Assembly (NCBI GenBank): GCA_023430315.1
Contig: JAEZAW010000281.1
Span: 1 to 10,173, forward strand
Origin: Pseudomonadota bacterium
Lineage (GTDB): Bacteria; Pseudomonadota; Alphaproteobacteria; Rhizobiales; Hyphomicrobiaceae
Reading direction: 5' to 3'
DNA length: 10,173 nt
Positions 1-6,066 of the stretch are shown piece after piece; the first letter of the stretch is position 1; every line of letters starts with the position of its first letter. Position numbers and translations under genes: made by a program. Under the pieces are notes generated by a model. That model searched no databases, was not told where the DNA came from, and saw only the letters and a list, made by a program, of their open reading frames with translations.

Positions 1-52
1 ATTCCGAAGTTCGCCGTGTCTCGATGCTGGTGTCTTGAGCGAACTTCGGAAT
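1..52. repeat. REP-like hairpin unit 1 (inverted repeat)
   Basis: Positions 1-14 and 39-52 are perfect 14-base inverted complements around a 24-base loop. The left arm begins at the first base of the window, so the unit may extend further left. Read on the minus strand, this unit resembles the plus-strand reading of the hairpin at 81-156: both share TTCGCTC, GACACC, AGACA and GGCGAA in the same order. This suggests two copies of one short palindromic element in opposite orientation. No protein is encoded here. It could also serve as a 3' stabilising or terminating structure for groES, but neither strand shows a convincing T-tract. Confidence 0.6.
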
Positions 53-59
53 CAAAAGG

Positions 60-160
60 GACACTAGAATCATGGATTTGCTAGTGTGATTCAGATCGAG
101 AAATTCGCTCGACACCGTGCACAGACATGTGGCGAATTTCTCGATCATCACACTAGTGTC
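60..160. repeat. REP-like hairpin unit 2 with competing short stems
   Basis: Positions 81-108 pair with 132-156 as 15 plus 10 base pairs, interrupted only by a 3-base bulge at 91-93. The loop is 23 bases. The motif CTAGTGT or its complement occurs three times, at 60-67, 81-87 and 153-160. A smaller hairpin (61-71 with 75-87, triloop ATG, 2-base bulge) and an outer 60-67/153-160 pairing can therefore compete with the main stem. The main stem ends 7 bases from the groES stop codon, so in groES mRNA it would form a strong 3' structure. Its likeness to unit 1 argues for a dispersed palindromic repeat rather than a simple terminator. Confidence 0.6.
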
Positions 161-163
161 TGC

Positions 164-478
164 TCAGGCGGCGGCCTTCACGGAGGCCTTGCCTTCGAGA
201 ATGCCGAAGATGTCGCTCTCCTTCATAATGAGGAGATCCTCGCCGTTGATCTTCACTTCGGTGCCGGACCACTTGCCGAAGAGGACCTGATCACCGGCTT
301 TCACCTCGAGCGGGACGAGCTTGCCGGCTTCGTCGCGGGCGCCCGGGCCGACGGAGACTACGACGCCCTGCATGGGCTTTTCCTTGGCGGTGTCGGGAAT
401 GATGATGCCGCCGGCGGTCTTGGTGTCCTCCTCGACGCGGCGGACGACCACGCGATCATGGAGAGGGCGGAACTTCAT
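164..478 (-). CDS. groES: Co-chaperonin GroES (Hsp10)
   Basis: This encodes 104 residues, the normal length for GroES. It forms the heptameric lid that caps the GroEL ring during ATP-driven folding of cytosolic proteins. The N-terminus MKFRPLHDRVVVRR, the mobile loop around residues 15-33 with TAGGIIIPDTAKEKP, the VVSVGPG strand and the C-terminal EDLLIMKESDIFG block are all typical. The start at 478 is chosen over the longer reading from 535 because the family begins at MKFRPLHDR and an AAGAGGA ribosome site lies just upstream. Transcription is expected from the promoter and CIRCE operator at 601-643, leaving a leader of about 115 bases. groEL, normally the next gene, is not found in the 163 bases downstream; that space holds hairpin repeats. 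Confidence 0.97.
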   Translation of the reverse strand: MKFRPLHDRVVVRRVEEDTKTAGGIIIPDTAKEKPMQGVVVSVGPGARDEAGKLVPLEVKAGDQVLFGKWSGTEVKINGEDLLIMKESDIFGILEGKASVKAAA

Positions 479-600
479 GGGTTCATCCTCTTGAATTAGC
501 GATGATTTTATGACTGCCGACCGGGTGGTGTCCACCTGGGCACGGCTGCGGGACTTGGCCGGGAAAGAAGCCCGTTCGGCGCCGTCGGCCCCGCGCCGGG

Positions 601-629
601 TATATGCGGGCGGCTTTTGGCACTGTCAA
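601..629 (-). promoter_or_regulatory. sigma70-like promoter of groES
   Basis: On the minus strand TTGACA (624-629) is followed by exactly 17 bases and then CATATA (601-606). The -35 hexamer is a perfect consensus match, while the -10 is partial. Transcription would start near 593-596. The -35 box lies partly in the spacer and partly in the right half of the CIRCE operator, a geometry suited to repression by HrcA. This is read from sequence only. Confidence 0.7.
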
Positions 630-643
630 GGCGAGAGTGCTAA
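617..643 (-). promoter_or_regulatory. CIRCE operator (HrcA binding site) for groES
   Basis: The minus strand reads TTAGCACTC, a 9-base spacer, then CAGTGCCAA. The family consensus is TTAGCACTC-N9-GAGTGCTAA. The first half is perfect and the second differs at two of nine positions. Position directly over the groES -35 box is what is expected for HrcA repression of a groESL operon, relieved on heat shock. It begins 16 bases from the end of the upstream aminotransferase gene, so the control region is very compact. Confidence 0.88.
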
Positions 644-659
644 ATTTGATCGCCGAGGA

Positions 660-1856
660 CTAGCGCTGCAAGGCAGGCCAGTTCTGGAGGCGACGCGCCG
701 CCTCGGCCATGTCCTCGGTCGAGCCGGCATAAGAAAAGCGGATGAACCGGCTGCCTCGGCCCGCATCGAAATCGACACCCGGCGTCGCCGCAACGCCGGT
801 CTCGTCGAGCATCCGCTTGGCAAAAGCAAGGCTGTCGTTCGTGTAGGCGCCGACGTCGGCATAGAGATAGAAGGCGCCGTCCGCTGGCACGATCTCCGTG
901 AGGCCGGCCTTGGGCAGAGCGGCGAGCAGCAGGTCGCGGTTGGCCGTGTAGACGCGCTTGTTCGCTTCGAGCTCGTCCATGCCGTCGAAGGCGCCGAGCG
1001 CCGCAACCTGCGAGATGGCGGGCGGTGAGATGTAGAGGTTCTGTGCGAGCCGCTCGACGGGGCGCACCAGTTTCTCCGGCACCACCATCCAGCCGACGCG
1101 CCAGCCGGTCATGGAGAAGTATTTCGAGAAGCTGTTGATGATGATCGCGTCGTCCGAATACTGAAGCGCGGTCGCCTGGGGCACCCCGTACGTGAGACCC
1201 TGGTAGATCTCGTCCGAGATGAACCACGTGCCTGTCTGGCGGCACGCGGCAACGATCTCCTGGAGGCGCTGCGGCTCAAGCATCGTGCCAGTCGGATTGG
1301 ACGGGCTCGCGATGAGCAGGCCGGCGAGGCGCTCGCGCGACGCCGCGTCGATCACCTGTTGGGCTGTCGGCATCCAGCGCGTCGAGGGGCCTGTTTCCAG
1401 CATGACCGGACGTTGGCCGAGCGCGGTCAGGATGTGGCGGTAGCAGGGATAGCCGGGCGAGGGCAGGGCCACGGCATCGCCGGCATCGAACACAGCCAGA
1501 AACGCAAGCACGAACGCTGCCGACGAGCCGTTGGTCACGACGATCCGCTCCGGCGATACCTCGACGCCGTACCAGTCGCGATAGAGCTGGGCGATCCGTG
1601 CCCTGAGCGGCTCCATGCCGAGTGCCAGCGTGTAGCCGAGCTTGTCGCTGTCGAGTGCACGGCGCACGGCATCGCGTGCCGCTTTTGGTGCGGCCGTCGC
1701 TGGCTGGCCGACTTCCATATGAATGACATGGGCGCCGGTGGCTTCCTTGGCCGCGGCGGCGCTCATCACGTCCATGACGATGAAAGCGTCGATGCCGCTG
1801 CGCTCGGAGGCGGCCAGCGCGCGGTGCGCTGCGGCCAATTTGCTCGCGTCGCTCAT
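660..1856 (-). CDS. Class I/II PLP-dependent aminotransferase
   Basis: The product has 398 residues, usual for a fold-type I aminotransferase of the aspartate/alanine/aromatic group. It transfers an amino group between an amino acid and a 2-oxo acid in the cytosol. Visible landmarks are SPSNPTG at 184-190, SDEIY at 214-218 with the pyridine-nitrogen Asp215, SFSK at 242-245 with the PLP Schiff-base Lys245, GWRVGW at 251-256, and Arg373 in FIRFSYA, which should bind the substrate carboxylate. All catalytic residues are present. The start at 1856 is preferred over 1943 because CAGGAG precedes it and the extra N-terminus is low-complexity. Substrate cannot be assigned from sequence alone. It ends just before the groES operator and is divergent from the binding-protein gene at 2044. 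Confidence 0.92.
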   Translation of the reverse strand: MSDASKLAAAHRALAASERSGIDAFIVMDVMSAAAAKEATGAHVIHMEVGQPATAAPKAARDAVRRALDSDKLGYTLALGMEPLRARIAQLYRDWYGVEVSPERIVVTNGSSAAFVLAFLAVFDAGDAVALPSPGYPCYRHILTALGQRPVMLETGPSTRWMPTAQQVIDAASRERLAGLLIASPSNPTGTMLEPQRLQEIVAACRQTGTWFISDEIYQGLTYGVPQATALQYSDDAIIINSFSKYFSMTGWRVGWMVVPEKLVRPVERLAQNLYISPPAISQVAALGAFDGMDELEANKRVYTANRDLLLAALPKAGLTEIVPADGAFYLYADVGAYTNDSLAFAKRMLDETGVAATPGVDFDAGRGSRFIRFSYAGSTEDMAEAARRLQNWPALQR

Positions 1857-2043
1857 GTTTTCTCCTGGTCGCGATGCGGAACGCGGCCCTGCTGCCCGCG
1901 GGCGGCCATTGTGTTGGGCCACTGAAGCTGTGTCATAGTGCACCCGTGCCGTGATGGGAACATGCGGCGCTCAGCTTCAAATGGTCACGATGCCGCCCTG
2001 CGGCGCCGACCCAGAAAAACGCATCGAGGAGAGGACCGCCGCC

Positions 2044-2931
2044 ATGGCCGAGCCCATCACTATCGAGTTCACCCGCTTTTCCGCCTTCTACAGCCCGCTC
2101 ATCGCGACCTTCGCGGGCGGCTTCCTTCAGGACGAAGGCTTTGACGTGAAGCATCGCGTGTCGCCGGCCGGCAAAACGGCAATCGACAGTCTGCTCGATG
2201 GGAGTGCGCAAGTCGTGCAGTCGGCGCCCTCGCAGGGCCTGCAGTCGCTCGAACGCGGCGAGAAGCCGAAGGCACTGCACTTTGCGCAGATCAACGAGAA
2301 GGACGGCTTCTTCATCGCCGCGCGCAAGCCGGACAAGAACTTCACGTGGGACAAGCTCAAGACGGGTGAGATCCTTGTCGATCACGGCGCACAGCCGCTC
2401 GCCATGTTCAAGTACGCCTGTCACCGCAAGGGGCTCGACTTCAAGAGCGCCAAGGTCGGCGATGCCGGCATGGGCAAGAACGATGCGGCCTTCCGTGCCG
2501 GCCGTGGCGACTACGTGCATCTGCAGGGGCCGGGGCCGCAGCAGCTCGAGCATGACGGCGTCGCTCATGTCGTCGCGTCGCTCGCCGATGCGATCGGGCC
2601 GTGCGCCTTTTCGAGCCTCGCCGCGATGCCTGCCTGGCTGAAGACCGATGCTGCGCACAAGTTCACGCGCGCATATCGCAAGGCGCGTGCGTGGCTGCTG
2701 GCAACGCCCGCCGCTGAGGTCGCGAAGAAGGAGCTGCAGTATTTCCCCGGTATCGATGAGGGTGTGCTGCGCGATACGATCGCCGTCTATCAGAAGCTCG
2801 GGAACTGGACGCCGCACGTCGAGATCACGGACGCGGCAATGACCGCCACGCAGGACATCTTCCTGCACGCCGGTCTGATTACGAAGAAGTATGACTTCAA
2901 GGATGTGGTCGCGCCGCCGCCCAAAGGCTGA
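2044..2931 (+). CDS. NMT1/THI5-like substrate-binding domain protein without signal peptide
   Basis: The 295-residue product resembles the periplasmic binding protein fold of the NMT1/THI5-like (SsuA/TauA/NitT) family. Support includes an opening beta strand ITIEF, then FSAFYSPL, the AGGFLQDEGFDV helix-strand (24-35), a GSAQVVQSAPSQGL segment (53-66) and a C-terminal TDAAMTATQDIF helix. ATG at 2044 is chosen because GAGGAGAGG lies about 9 bases upstream; the earlier ATG at 1951 has no good ribosome site. Neither start gives a signal peptide or lipobox, so the protein as read would stay in the cytoplasm, unlike a transporter-associated binding protein. No permease or ATPase gene is adjacent. 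rnhB follows 12 bases later, so the two are probably cotranscribed. The ligand is unknown; a precursor-binding or enzymatic role is possible but unproven. Confidence 0.75.
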   Translation: MAEPITIEFTRFSAFYSPLIATFAGGFLQDEGFDVKHRVSPAGKTAIDSLLDGSAQVVQSAPSQGLQSLERGEKPKALHFAQINEKDGFFIAARKPDKNFTWDKLKTGEILVDHGAQPLAMFKYACHRKGLDFKSAKVGDAGMGKNDAAFRAGRGDYVHLQGPGPQQLEHDGVAHVVASLADAIGPCAFSSLAAMPAWLKTDAAHKFTRAYRKARAWLLATPAAEVAKKELQYFPGIDEGVLRDTIAVYQKLGNWTPHVEITDAAMTATQDIFLHAGLITKKYDFKDVVAPPPKG

Positions 2932-2943
2932 AATGCCTGAAGA

Positions 2944-3696
2944 ATGAGCGCCCCGGATTTTGACACAACCGGCGAATCGCCCGATCCCTTTGAAGAGGGA
3001 TCGGGGGATGACATGGCGCTCAAAGCGACGTTCGAGCTTGAGCAGAGCGAGCTGCAACTCGGCAATGGCCCGATAGCCGGCGTCGACGAAGCCGGACGCG
3101 GCCCCTGGGCAGGACCGGTTGTTGCTGCAGCCGTCATCCTCGACCCCGAGTGTATTCCTCCCGGGATCGCCGACTCGAAAGCGCTCGACGCCGATACGCG
3201 CGAGGCGCTTTTCCCGCGCATCATGGCGACTGCCCGTGTCGGTGTCGGCATTGCCGATGTCACTCGCATCGACCAGGACAACATCCTGAATGCCACCATG
3301 TGGGCGATGACGGTCGCAGTGAAGGCGTTGCCGGGCGCGAAGACGTTGAAGCCGAAGCTCGTGCTCGTCGACGGCAATCGCGCGCCGCGCTTTGCCTGCG
3401 CCGCCCGCACGATCATCAAGGGCGATGCCCGCTCGCTGTCGATTGCCGCGGCGTCGATCATAGCCAAGGTGACGCGCGATCGTTTGATGATCGCGCTCGG
3501 CCGCGAGTTTCCGGGCTATGGCTTCGAGCGTCATAAGGGTTACGGAACGCCCGAACATGCGGACGCACTCACGCGGCTCGGCGTGACCGAGCACCACCGC
3601 CGCTCATTCCGGCCAGTTCAGTTGGCGCTGGGTCTGGTGACGGACGTCAGTGTGGAAGGCCTCAGCCTTTCCGATGCTCCTCTAGACGCGGCATGA
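2944..3696 (+). CDS. rnhB: Ribonuclease HII
   Basis: RNase HII cuts RNA in RNA-DNA hybrids and at single ribonucleotides embedded in DNA, starting ribonucleotide excision repair. Read from 2944 the protein has 250 residues. GVDEAGRG (46-53) carries the metal-binding Asp48 and Glu49 and the GRG loop; Asp143 in VDGN and Asp161 in KGD complete the catalytic set. IAAASIIAKVTRD (167-179), YGTPEH (200-205) and HRRSF (218-222) are also typical. Start choice is uncertain. ATG at 2944 has only a weak TGAAGA site; an in-frame ATG at 3013 (227 residues) follows a GGGGG stretch and keeps the whole conserved domain. A 10-bp hairpin lies between the two. The 3' end overlaps moaB by 35 bases in convergent orientation. 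Confidence 0.95.
   Translation: MSAPDFDTTGESPDPFEEGSGDDMALKATFELEQSELQLGNGPIAGVDEAGRGPWAGPVVAAAVILDPECIPPGIADSKALDADTREALFPRIMATARVGVGIADVTRIDQDNILNATMWAMTVAVKALPGAKTLKPKLVLVDGNRAPRFACAARTIIKGDARSLSIAAASIIAKVTRDRLMIALGREFPGYGFERHKGYGTPEHADALTRLGVTEHHRRSFRPVQLALGLVTDVSVEGLSLSDAPLDAA
2980..3005 (+). repeat. Strong hairpin in the 5' end of rnhB
   Basis: CCCGATCCCT (2980-2989) and AGGGATCGGG (2996-3005) are perfect complements around a 6-base loop. The hairpin starts 48 bases after the stop codon of the binding-protein gene. Its right arm contains part of the G-rich stretch that would act as ribosome site for the alternative rnhB ATG at 3013. It is not followed by a T-tract, so it is a poor intrinsic terminator. 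It could mask the second start, reduce read-through, or be incidental coding sequence. Confidence 0.5.
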
Positions 3697-4201
3697 TCTC
3701 GACGAAGTTGCAGGGCCGGTGACGGTTGTCGAGCTGCCACTTCAGGATCTCGTTCCAGCCATCCTTGCACGCGCCCGGCGAGCCCGGCAGGCAGAAGATG
3801 TATGTTCCCCGTGAAACGCCGCCGCAGGCCCGCGACTGGATCGTCGAGGTCGCGATCTTCTGAAACGAGATCATGTGAAAGACGGTCGAGAAACCGTCGA
3901 TCTCTTTCTCGAAAAGCGGTTTCACGGCTTCGGGCGTGACATCGCGCCCTGTAAAGCCCGTTCCACCCGTGGTGATCACGACATCGATCGCGGGATCGGC
4001 GATCCATTTCTCCACGCGGGCGCGGATGGCCGGAATGTCGTCCTTCTCGATGGCGCGGTCGGCCAGCTCATGCCCGTCAGCCTTGAGCAGCCCCGCCAAC
4101 GTATCTCCCGATTTGTCGTCTGCCACGGTACGGGTATCGGAGACGGTCAGGACCGCGATTCGGACGGGGACGAACGGGCGTGTCTCGTCGAGCCTAGGCA
4201 T
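3662..4201 (-). CDS. moaB: Molybdenum cofactor biosynthesis protein MoaB (MoaB/Mog family)
   Basis: The 179-residue product belongs to the MoaB/Mog family, which binds molybdopterin and activates it by adenylylation before molybdenum insertion. Seen are the AVLTVSDTR strand (16-24), the TGGTG loop (78-82), GRDVTPEA (85-92), SRACGGV (123-129), the PGSPGA loop (139-144) and a C-terminal QLDNRHRPCNFVEIMP stretch typical of MoaB. The ATG at 4201 is preferred to an upstream TTG at 4222 because AAGGAG lies 9 bases before it. A 6-base inverted repeat (4228-4233 with 4242-4247) sits just upstream, of unknown meaning. No other cofactor gene is adjacent. The last 35 bases overlap the end of rnhB on the opposite strand. 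Confidence 0.95.
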   Translation of the reverse strand: MPRLDETRPFVPVRIAVLTVSDTRTVADDKSGDTLAGLLKADGHELADRAIEKDDIPAIRARVEKWIADPAIDVVITTGGTGFTGRDVTPEAVKPLFEKEIDGFSTVFHMISFQKIATSTIQSRACGGVSRGTYIFCLPGSPGACKDGWNEILKWQLDNRHRPCNFVEIMPRLEEHRKG

Positions 4202-4349
4202 CGGCCGGCGCTCCTTGCGCAATTATCTCCGGCATTAAATGGCCGGAATTCAGCTCATTCTCTCAGCTTCGTCGGTGAGCGTCATCTGTTGCGCGCGGGC
4301 GACGTGGAACCCGTTTCACACAGGATCGTTATCGCACTGCGGGATGCGC

Positions 4350-4378
4350 TTCACATCTGTGTCACGCCGGACTAGTAT
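4350..4378 (+). promoter_or_regulatory. Putative promoter of the HNH gene
   Basis: TTCACA (4350-4355) and TAGTAT (4373-4378) are separated by exactly 17 bases, matching TTGACA at five of six positions and TATAAT at four of six. A start near 4385 would give a leader of about 57 bases before the GTG at 4442. The assignment rests on hexamer match and spacing alone. Confidence 0.4.
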
Positions 4379-4441
4379 CCCGGCGCCGTAAAACAAAATC
4401 CGAGTGCGATTCGGACAGGGAACTGTCAGGACTGCCTGCTC

Positions 4442-5002
4442 GTGAATCTATCGACAGCGCAACCGCATGCCTTTCCGGCTCTGGTCTTGAACGCCGATTT
4501 TCGGCCTTTGAGCTATTACCCGCTTTCGCTCTGGAGTTGGCAGGACACGATCAAGGCGGTGTTCCTTGATCGCGTGAACATTGTTTCCGAATATGACCGG
4601 GTCGTGCGCAGCCCCTCCTTCGAGGTCAAGCTGCCGAGCGTCGTCTCGCTCAAGGCCTATGTGAAGCCGGCGCTCTATCCCGCCTTCACCCGGTTCAATG
4701 TGTTCCTGCGCGACAAGTTCACCTGCCAGTACTGCGGGACGAAGAAAGAGCTGACGTTCGATCATCTCATCCCGCGGTCGCTTGGCGGTCTCACGCGCTG
4801 GGACAACGTCGTGACGGCGTGCTCGCCGTGCAATCTCGCCAAGGGCGGTTATCTGCCGGAAAAGATCGGCATGCGGCCCATGCAGTGGCCCTATCGGCCG
4901 ACGGTGTTCGAGCTGCACCGCAACGGTCGGCTCTTCCCGCCGAATTACCTGCATGAGAGCTGGCTCGACTATCTCTATTGGGATACCGAACTCGAGCCGT
5001 AA
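4442..5002 (+). CDS. Stand-alone HNH endonuclease family protein
   Basis: This 186-residue protein has a central HNH zinc-finger nuclease fold: C95-x2-C98 and C127-x2-C130 form a likely structural zinc site, and D107-H108, N122 and N131 fit the metal-binding nuclease core. Residues 11-90 form a conserved-looking N-terminal region with FPALVLNADFRPLSYYPLS, and the C-terminus is rich in aromatic residues (SWLDYLYW). It starts with GTG at 4442; the ribosome site (AGGA about 12 bases upstream) is poor, but the reading matches the extent I expect for this family, which I recall as common and single-copy in alphaproteobacteria. No methylase, terminase or other phage gene is adjacent, so it is neither an obvious restriction enzyme nor a phage packaging nuclease. 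Its biological role is not known to me. Confidence 0.9.
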   Translation: MNLSTAQPHAFPALVLNADFRPLSYYPLSLWSWQDTIKAVFLDRVNIVSEYDRVVRSPSFEVKLPSVVSLKAYVKPALYPAFTRFNVFLRDKFTCQYCGTKKELTFDHLIPRSLGGLTRWDNVVTACSPCNLAKGGYLPEKIGMRPMQWPYRPTVFELHRNGRLFPPNYLHESWLDYLYWDTELEP

Positions 5003-5178
5003 TTTCCTTGCCGCGGCCTGCTGGGAAGGGGCGCTCCGTGCTCCGACGCGCAGTTATGCCCGCGGCGGCCATGCCATGCATTCGCGTATCTGGACAACGC
5101 GCGCCCAATTTGCGCGAATAATGCCTGCTGCCTCCCGCGTCCGCGACGAGGCCCACAAATAAAACCCAGGAGGAAGCC

Positions 5179-5973
5179 ATGGCCGCAGGCAAGTTGACGG
5201 TACGCAACCCCGCGCGCGAGCGCCTTCAGAAGGGCGAGCTTTCGATCGGCATCGGGTTGAGGCAGGCGCGCACGGTCGATATCGCGCCGGTCATGGTGCA
5301 GGCGGGCTACGACTGGCTCTTCATTGATCTCGAGCACAATTCAATGACGCTCGACATGGCCGTGCAGATCTCGGTCACGGCCAATGCCGCGGGCATCTCG
5401 CCGATCGTGCGCGTACCCTTCGGCCAGTACGACATGGCGACGCGTGCGCTCGACGGCGGCGCCTTCGGCATCGTCATCCCGCACGTCGACACGGCCGAAG
5501 AGGCGCGCGTCGTTGCTGATCGTCTGAGGTATCCGCCGGTCGGGCATCGTTCGGCGGCTGGTGCCATGCCGCAGCTCGGCTTTGCTGCCGCGTCTGCGGC
5601 CGAGGCGACGAAGCTCGTCAACGACAATCTGCTCGTTATCGTGATGCTCGAGACGCCGACGGCGATAGAGAATTCCGAGGCTATCGCGGCCGTGCCGGGC
5701 ATCGACGTGCTGTTGATCGGCACCAACGACTTGACGATGGAGATGGGCCTGCCGGGCCAGGTTACGCACCCGGATGTCGCCAAGGCCTATGAGAAGGCGG
5801 CGGCTGCCTGCAAGAAGCACGGCAAGTGGCTCGGCATGGGAGGCGTCTACACGGACGAGGGCATGTCGAAGTACATCGGCCTCGGCGCTCGCATGATCCT
5901 TGGCGGCAACGACCTGCCGCTGCTCGCGCAAGCTGCGACGGCGCGCGCGCAGTTCCTGCGCAAGTACCAGTAG
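5179..5973 (+). CDS. HpcH/HpaI family aldolase
   Basis: The 264-residue product is a class II, metal-dependent aldolase of the HpcH/HpaI/2-dehydro-3-deoxyglucarate aldolase type, which splits or joins 2-oxo acids (often pyruvate) and an aldehyde. The TIM-barrel landmarks are FIDLEH (48-53) with the catalytic-type His53, RVPFGQYD (78-85) with Arg78, GIVIPHVDTAEEA (97-109), the metal ligand Glu158 in MLETP and the metal ligand Asp184 in GTNDLT. The last is usually GPxDLS, so the active-site edge differs slightly. AGGAGG lies seven bases before the ATG, a strong ribosome site. The 176-base gap before it shows no good promoter, only a 7-base inverted repeat (5080-5086 with 5113-5119). The true substrate cannot be read from sequence. 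Confidence 0.93.
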   Translation: MAAGKLTVRNPARERLQKGELSIGIGLRQARTVDIAPVMVQAGYDWLFIDLEHNSMTLDMAVQISVTANAAGISPIVRVPFGQYDMATRALDGGAFGIVIPHVDTAEEARVVADRLRYPPVGHRSAAGAMPQLGFAAASAAEATKLVNDNLLVIVMLETPTAIENSEAIAAVPGIDVLLIGTNDLTMEMGLPGQVTHPDVAKAYEKAAAACKKHGKWLGMGGVYTDEGMSKYIGLGARMILGGNDLPLLAQAATARAQFLRKYQ

Positions 5974-6016
5974 CGCACGTCCGGTGCGGGGGGCTGGATG
6001 GGAGCGTGAAGCCGGA

Positions 6017-6041
6017 CGCCGGCTGCCGATGGCGGCCGGTG
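6017..6041 (+). repeat. GC-rich hairpin between the aldolase and transporter genes
   Basis: Positions 6017-6027 pair with 6031-6041 in an 11-base stem, including two G-U pairs, with a GAU triloop. It lies 43 bases after the aldolase stop and 25 bases before the transporter ATG. There is no following T-tract, so it may be a leader or processing structure rather than a terminator. Confidence 0.4.
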
Positions 6042-6066
6042 CGCGATGCCGTGCCGAGGTGCGGGC

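Noticed and set aside
1..160. Possible CRISPR array or insertion-sequence end.
   Set aside because: The repeats are inverted, not direct and regularly spaced, there are no spacers, and no transposase or target duplication is visible.
86..499. A 137-codon plus-strand frame across the repeat cluster and groES.
   Set aside because: It is antisense to groES, begins inside a hairpin repeat and shows no domain or good ribosome site.
640..1245. Overlapping open frames in several phases over the aminotransferase gene.
   Set aside because: The aminotransferase frame carries the PLP lysine, SNPTG and substrate arginine; the others are out-of-phase readings of the same DNA.
1951..2043. ATG at 1951 as the start of the binding-protein gene, in search of a signal peptide.
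   Set aside because: The added 31 residues are polar and Cys/Pro-containing with no hydrophobic core, and the ribosome site favours 2044.
1933..3597. A 554-codon open frame on the minus strand opposite the binding-protein and rnhB genes.
   Set aside because: It runs antisense to two genes with clear family motifs, has an Arg/His/Asp-heavy composition typical of GC-rich shadow frames, and matches no fold I recognise.
5003..5178. Possible small gene or promoter between the HNH and aldolase genes.
   Set aside because: Only out-of-phase readings were found, and TGGACA at 5091 has no -10 partner at suitable spacing; only a 7-base inverted repeat is left.
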